From: an uncultured Enterococcus sp.
GTDB taxonomy: Bacteria; Bacillota; Bacilli; Lactobacillales; Enterococcaceae
Assembly: GCA_946409145.1 (NCBI GenBank)
Contig: CAMJVA010000070.1
Coordinates: 1 to 7,979 of the forward strand
Reading direction: 5' to 3'
DNA length: 7,979 nt
Below the pieces are notes generated by a model. The model made no database searches. It was not told the DNA's origin and saw only the letters and a program-made list of their open reading frames with translations. How positions within the stretch are numbered: position 1 is the stretch's first letter; every line of letters starts with the position of its first letter. Positions 6,497-7,979 of the stretch are shown here, in pieces. The position numbers and the translations under genes were made by a program.

Positions 6497-6518
6497 GTTT
6501 ATTCATCTCCTTTTTTAT

Positions 6519-6546
6519 AGTTTAGCAAAAAAATAGTAACTGTCAA
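6519..6546 (-). promoter_or_regulatory. Promoter of the 50-residue minus-strand gene
   Basis: On the minus strand a perfect TTGACA (6541-6546) is followed after 16 bp by TAAACT (6519-6524), which matches four of six -10 bases. Transcription would start near 6512, just before the ribosome site at 6507-6510. It lies back to back with the riboswitch promoter, only 6 bp away. Confidence 0.6.
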
Positions 6547-6552
6547 AAAAAT

Positions 6553-6581
6553 TTGGCAAAGTCTTATCTTTATGGTAAATT
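6553..6581 (+). promoter_or_regulatory. Promoter of the fluoride riboswitch and clcF
   Basis: TTGGCA (6553-6558) and TAAATT (6576-6581) are 17 bp apart. A TG dinucleotide at 6573-6574 makes the second box an extended -10. Transcription would start near 6588, about 10 nt before the riboswitch aptamer. Confidence 0.7.
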
Positions 6582-6597
6582 AATGAAGGAAATAAAT

Positions 6598-6685
6598 AGG
6601 CAATGGTGTTTGCCTTTAAATGTCTTTAGACTGATGACGCCTACTAAATAACCTTACTTAAGGTTTATTTAGTAGGCGTTTTTTT
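6598..6685 (+). promoter_or_regulatory. Fluoride riboswitch (crcB motif)
   Basis: The leader matches the fluoride riboswitch consensus in order. GGCAATGGTGTTTGCC at 6599-6614 is the first stem with its invariant ATGG..GTT loop, the A-T pair replacing the commoner G-C. A short GTC/GAC hairpin at 6622-6631 follows, then the conserved CTGATGACGCCT at 6631-6642. The 3' end of the aptamer overlaps the 5' arm of a terminator, so the two compete. Fluoride binding is known to favour the aptamer and let transcription continue. The gene it controls is a fluoride exporter of the family classically found behind this motif, which strongly supports the call. Confidence 0.95.
6637..6685 (+). terminator. Expression-platform terminator of the fluoride riboswitch
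   Basis: A 15-bp stem (6637-6651 with 6665-6679) is extended by CCTT/AAGG around a 4-nt tip, with one bulged T at 6664. It ends in seven T residues at 6679-6685. Its 5' arm starts within the conserved GATGAC segment of the aptamer, so formation of one disrupts the other. The T-tract runs directly into the clcF ribosome site AGGAGG at 6686-6691. Confidence 0.92.
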
Positions 6686-6697
6686 AGGAGGAAAAAT

Positions 6698-7930
6698 ATG
6701 CAAGCAACTGGAAAGTACATGGCAAAATGGTTAGGCTTATCTTTAGGAATTGGCGTCATCATGGGGGGACTGTCAACATTTTTCTTGAACAGTTTAACGT
6801 TTGTGACGGGACTAAGAGAAAATAATTCTTGGATTATTATTTTCTTACCTCTAGTGGGATTGTGTTTTAGTTTTTTATATACTAAATATGGGAAAAATGC
6901 TCAAGGTGGGAATAATTTAGTAGTTTCTCAGGCTAATGGTGGAGAGGAAAAAATTCCTTTACGTTTGATTCCCTTAACGTTATTGGGCACTATTTTTACT
7001 CATTTAACAGGGGGATCTGTGGGTCGAGAAGGAACGGCTGTTCAAATGGGGGGAAGTGTGGCGGACTTTTTTGCCCGTTTTTTCAAAATTACTGGAGCAG
7101 ATAGAGAAGTGCTCATTGCTTCTGGAATGGCCGCTGGTTTTAGTTCTGTATTTGGGACACCTTTAGCTGGAACCGTCTTTGCCCTTGAAGTGTTAATTGT
7201 GGGACGAATTCGAACTGAAGCTTTATTCCCTGCTTTTTTTGCTGCTTTTTTTGGGAATCTCACTACAGAAATGTTAGGAGTCCATCACACACACTATTTA
7301 ATGGGAAGTTTACCTGAATTAACTTGGGTATTGTTTATTAAATTATTTTTTGCTGGTATTATTTTTGGTCTTGTGGGGAAATTATTTGCTTATAGTATTA
7401 AACAAGTGAAAAAATTCTATGGAAAAATTTGGCCGAATCCTCTTTTACGTAATACCTTAGGAGGAGTCGTCGTGGTTTTATTAGGAATTTTAGTAACCAA
7501 GCGATACTTAGGTTTATCTACTTATTTATTAGATGATGCTTTTTCAGGAGTTAGTCATGTGGGAGATTTTTTAGGTAAATTAATTTTTACGGTGCTTTCT
7601 TTAGGAGCAGGTTTTCAAGGTGGCGAGGTGACACCACTTTTTGAAATAGGGGCTACTTTAGGAGCTGATTTAGGACGCTTATTAAATGTAAGCTTACCTT
7701 TTTTAGCCGGACTAGGTTATATTGGAGTTTTTGCGGCGGCCACTAACACGCCGATTGCTTGTTTTATTATGGGAATTGAACTTTTTGGTGGAGATTATAG
7801 TTTATACTTCTTTTTAGTCTGTGTTTTAGCAGTACTTATTTCAGGTCATGAAGGCATTTATAGTAGTCAATTTTTTCCTAGAGAAAAAATTACTCATGGA
7901 AAAACCAATTTAAACCTAAGAAAAAAGTAA
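6698..7930 (+). CDS. clcF: CLC-F type fluoride/proton antiporter
   Basis: This 410-residue membrane protein belongs to the CLC family and should expel fluoride from the cytoplasm in exchange for protons, as a homodimer in the cell membrane. The gating glutamate is E111 in GGSVGREGTAVQMGG. The GSGIP chloride motif of ordinary CLCs is replaced by GGNNLV (70-75), the kind of change seen in fluoride-specific CLC-F (EriC-F) proteins such as that of Enterococcus casseliflavus. Other CLC segments are GFSSVFGTPLAG (147-158), GFQGGEVTPLF (305-315) and GVFAAATNTPIA (343-354). It lacks the cytoplasmic CBS domains found in many other CLC proteins, as is normal for this branch. AGGAGG at 6686-6691 lies 6 nt before the ATG. 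The fluoride riboswitch directly upstream both explains its control and confirms its substrate. Confidence 0.95.
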   Translation: MQATGKYMAKWLGLSLGIGVIMGGLSTFFLNSLTFVTGLRENNSWIIIFLPLVGLCFSFLYTKYGKNAQGGNNLVVSQANGGEEKIPLRLIPLTLLGTIFTHLTGGSVGREGTAVQMGGSVADFFARFFKITGADREVLIASGMAAGFSSVFGTPLAGTVFALEVLIVGRIRTEALFPAFFAAFFGNLTTEMLGVHHTHYLMGSLPELTWVLFIKLFFAGIIFGLVGKLFAYSIKQVKKFYGKIWPNPLLRNTLGGVVVVLLGILVTKRYLGLSTYLLDDAFSGVSHVGDFLGKLIFTVLSLGAGFQGGEVTPLFEIGATLGADLGRLLNVSLPFLAGLGYIGVFAAATNTPIACFIMGIELFGGDYSLYFFLVCVLAVLISGHEGIYSSQFFPREKITHGKTNLNLRKK

Positions 7931-7934
7931 ATAT

Positions 7935-7960
7935 CCACCCGTGAAAACGGGTGGCTTTTT
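7935..7960 (+). terminator. Intrinsic terminator after clcF
   Basis: CCACCCGT (7935-7942) pairs perfectly with ACGGGTGG (7947-7954) around a GAAA tetraloop and is followed by CTTTTT. It lies 4 bp after the clcF stop codon. Confidence 0.92.
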
Positions 7961-7963
7961 AAT

Positions 7964-7978
7964 ACCCCTAGAAGGGGT
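7964..7978. other. Short hairpin at the window edge
   Basis: ACCCCT (7964-7969) pairs with AGGGGT (7973-7978) around a 3-nt loop. The sequence ends one base later, so it cannot be told whether a T-tract follows. It may be a second terminator in tandem with the one at 7935-7960, or the end of a convergent transcript from the right. Confidence 0.35.
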
Positions 7979-7979
7979 C

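Noticed and set aside
6493..6510. A five-codon ATG frame (MNKRV) overlapping the start of the minus-strand small gene
   Set aside because: Its ATG directly abuts the GGAG ribosome site, leaving no spacing, and it stops at once; the GTG at 6496 fits better.
7042..7263. A 73-codon minus-strand frame opposite clcF
   Set aside because: It lies opposite the conserved gating region of clcF, and its basic, Ala-rich composition comes from the antisense of membrane codons.
1..7979. CRISPR arrays, tRNA or rRNA genes, insertion sequences, phage or attachment sites
   Set aside because: No regularly spaced repeats, cloverleaf or rRNA segments, transposase-like frames or flanking repeats were seen; the inverted repeats present are all explained as hairpins in intergenic regions.

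Overview
The window comes from an AT-rich, low-GC Gram-positive bacterium. An Enterococcaceae-like member of the Lactobacillales fits best. The grounds are strong AGGAGG-type ribosome sites, U-tailed hairpin terminators, the acpS-alr-mazF gene order, an LmrCD/EfrCD-type heterodimeric ABC exporter, and a CLC-type fluoride exporter behind a fluoride riboswitch. This assignment is inference from gene content and family resemblance, not a database match.

Layout. Positions 1-38 are the last codons of an upstream gene, perhaps the RNA helicase cshA, closed by a 23-bp stem terminator (86-135). An extended -10 promoter then opens the operon acpS (197-547), alr (561-1676), mazF (1714-2103) and a 95-codon gene for a small one-helix membrane protein (2119-2406). 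A U-tailed hairpin at 2480-2531 ends it. Next is a leader (about 2552-2681) holding a promoter, an early U-tailed hairpin and a possible 9-codon leader ORF inside it. The two half-size ABC exporter subunits follow at 2682-4418 and 4408-6288, overlapping by 11 bp. A bidirectional terminator (6293-6330) separates them from a convergent 50-codon gene on the minus strand (6344-6496). A divergent promoter pair at 6519-6581 serves that small gene on the left and a fluoride riboswitch (6598-6685) on the right. The riboswitch controls a CLC-F fluoride/proton antiporter gene (6698-7930), which ends in a GAAA-loop hairpin terminator.

How the genes work together. acpS activates acyl carrier protein, alr supplies D-alanine for peptidoglycan, and mazF encodes an mRNA interferase with no visible antitoxin gene beside it. 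The ABC pair forms one exporter with one consensus and one degenerate ATP site. The riboswitch and clcF form a complete fluoride sensing and export unit.

Most genes are recognisable families. The parts most worth a second look are the attenuator-like leader before the ABC exporter, the mazF without mazE next to an unknown membrane protein, and the unannotated 50-residue minus-strand gene.
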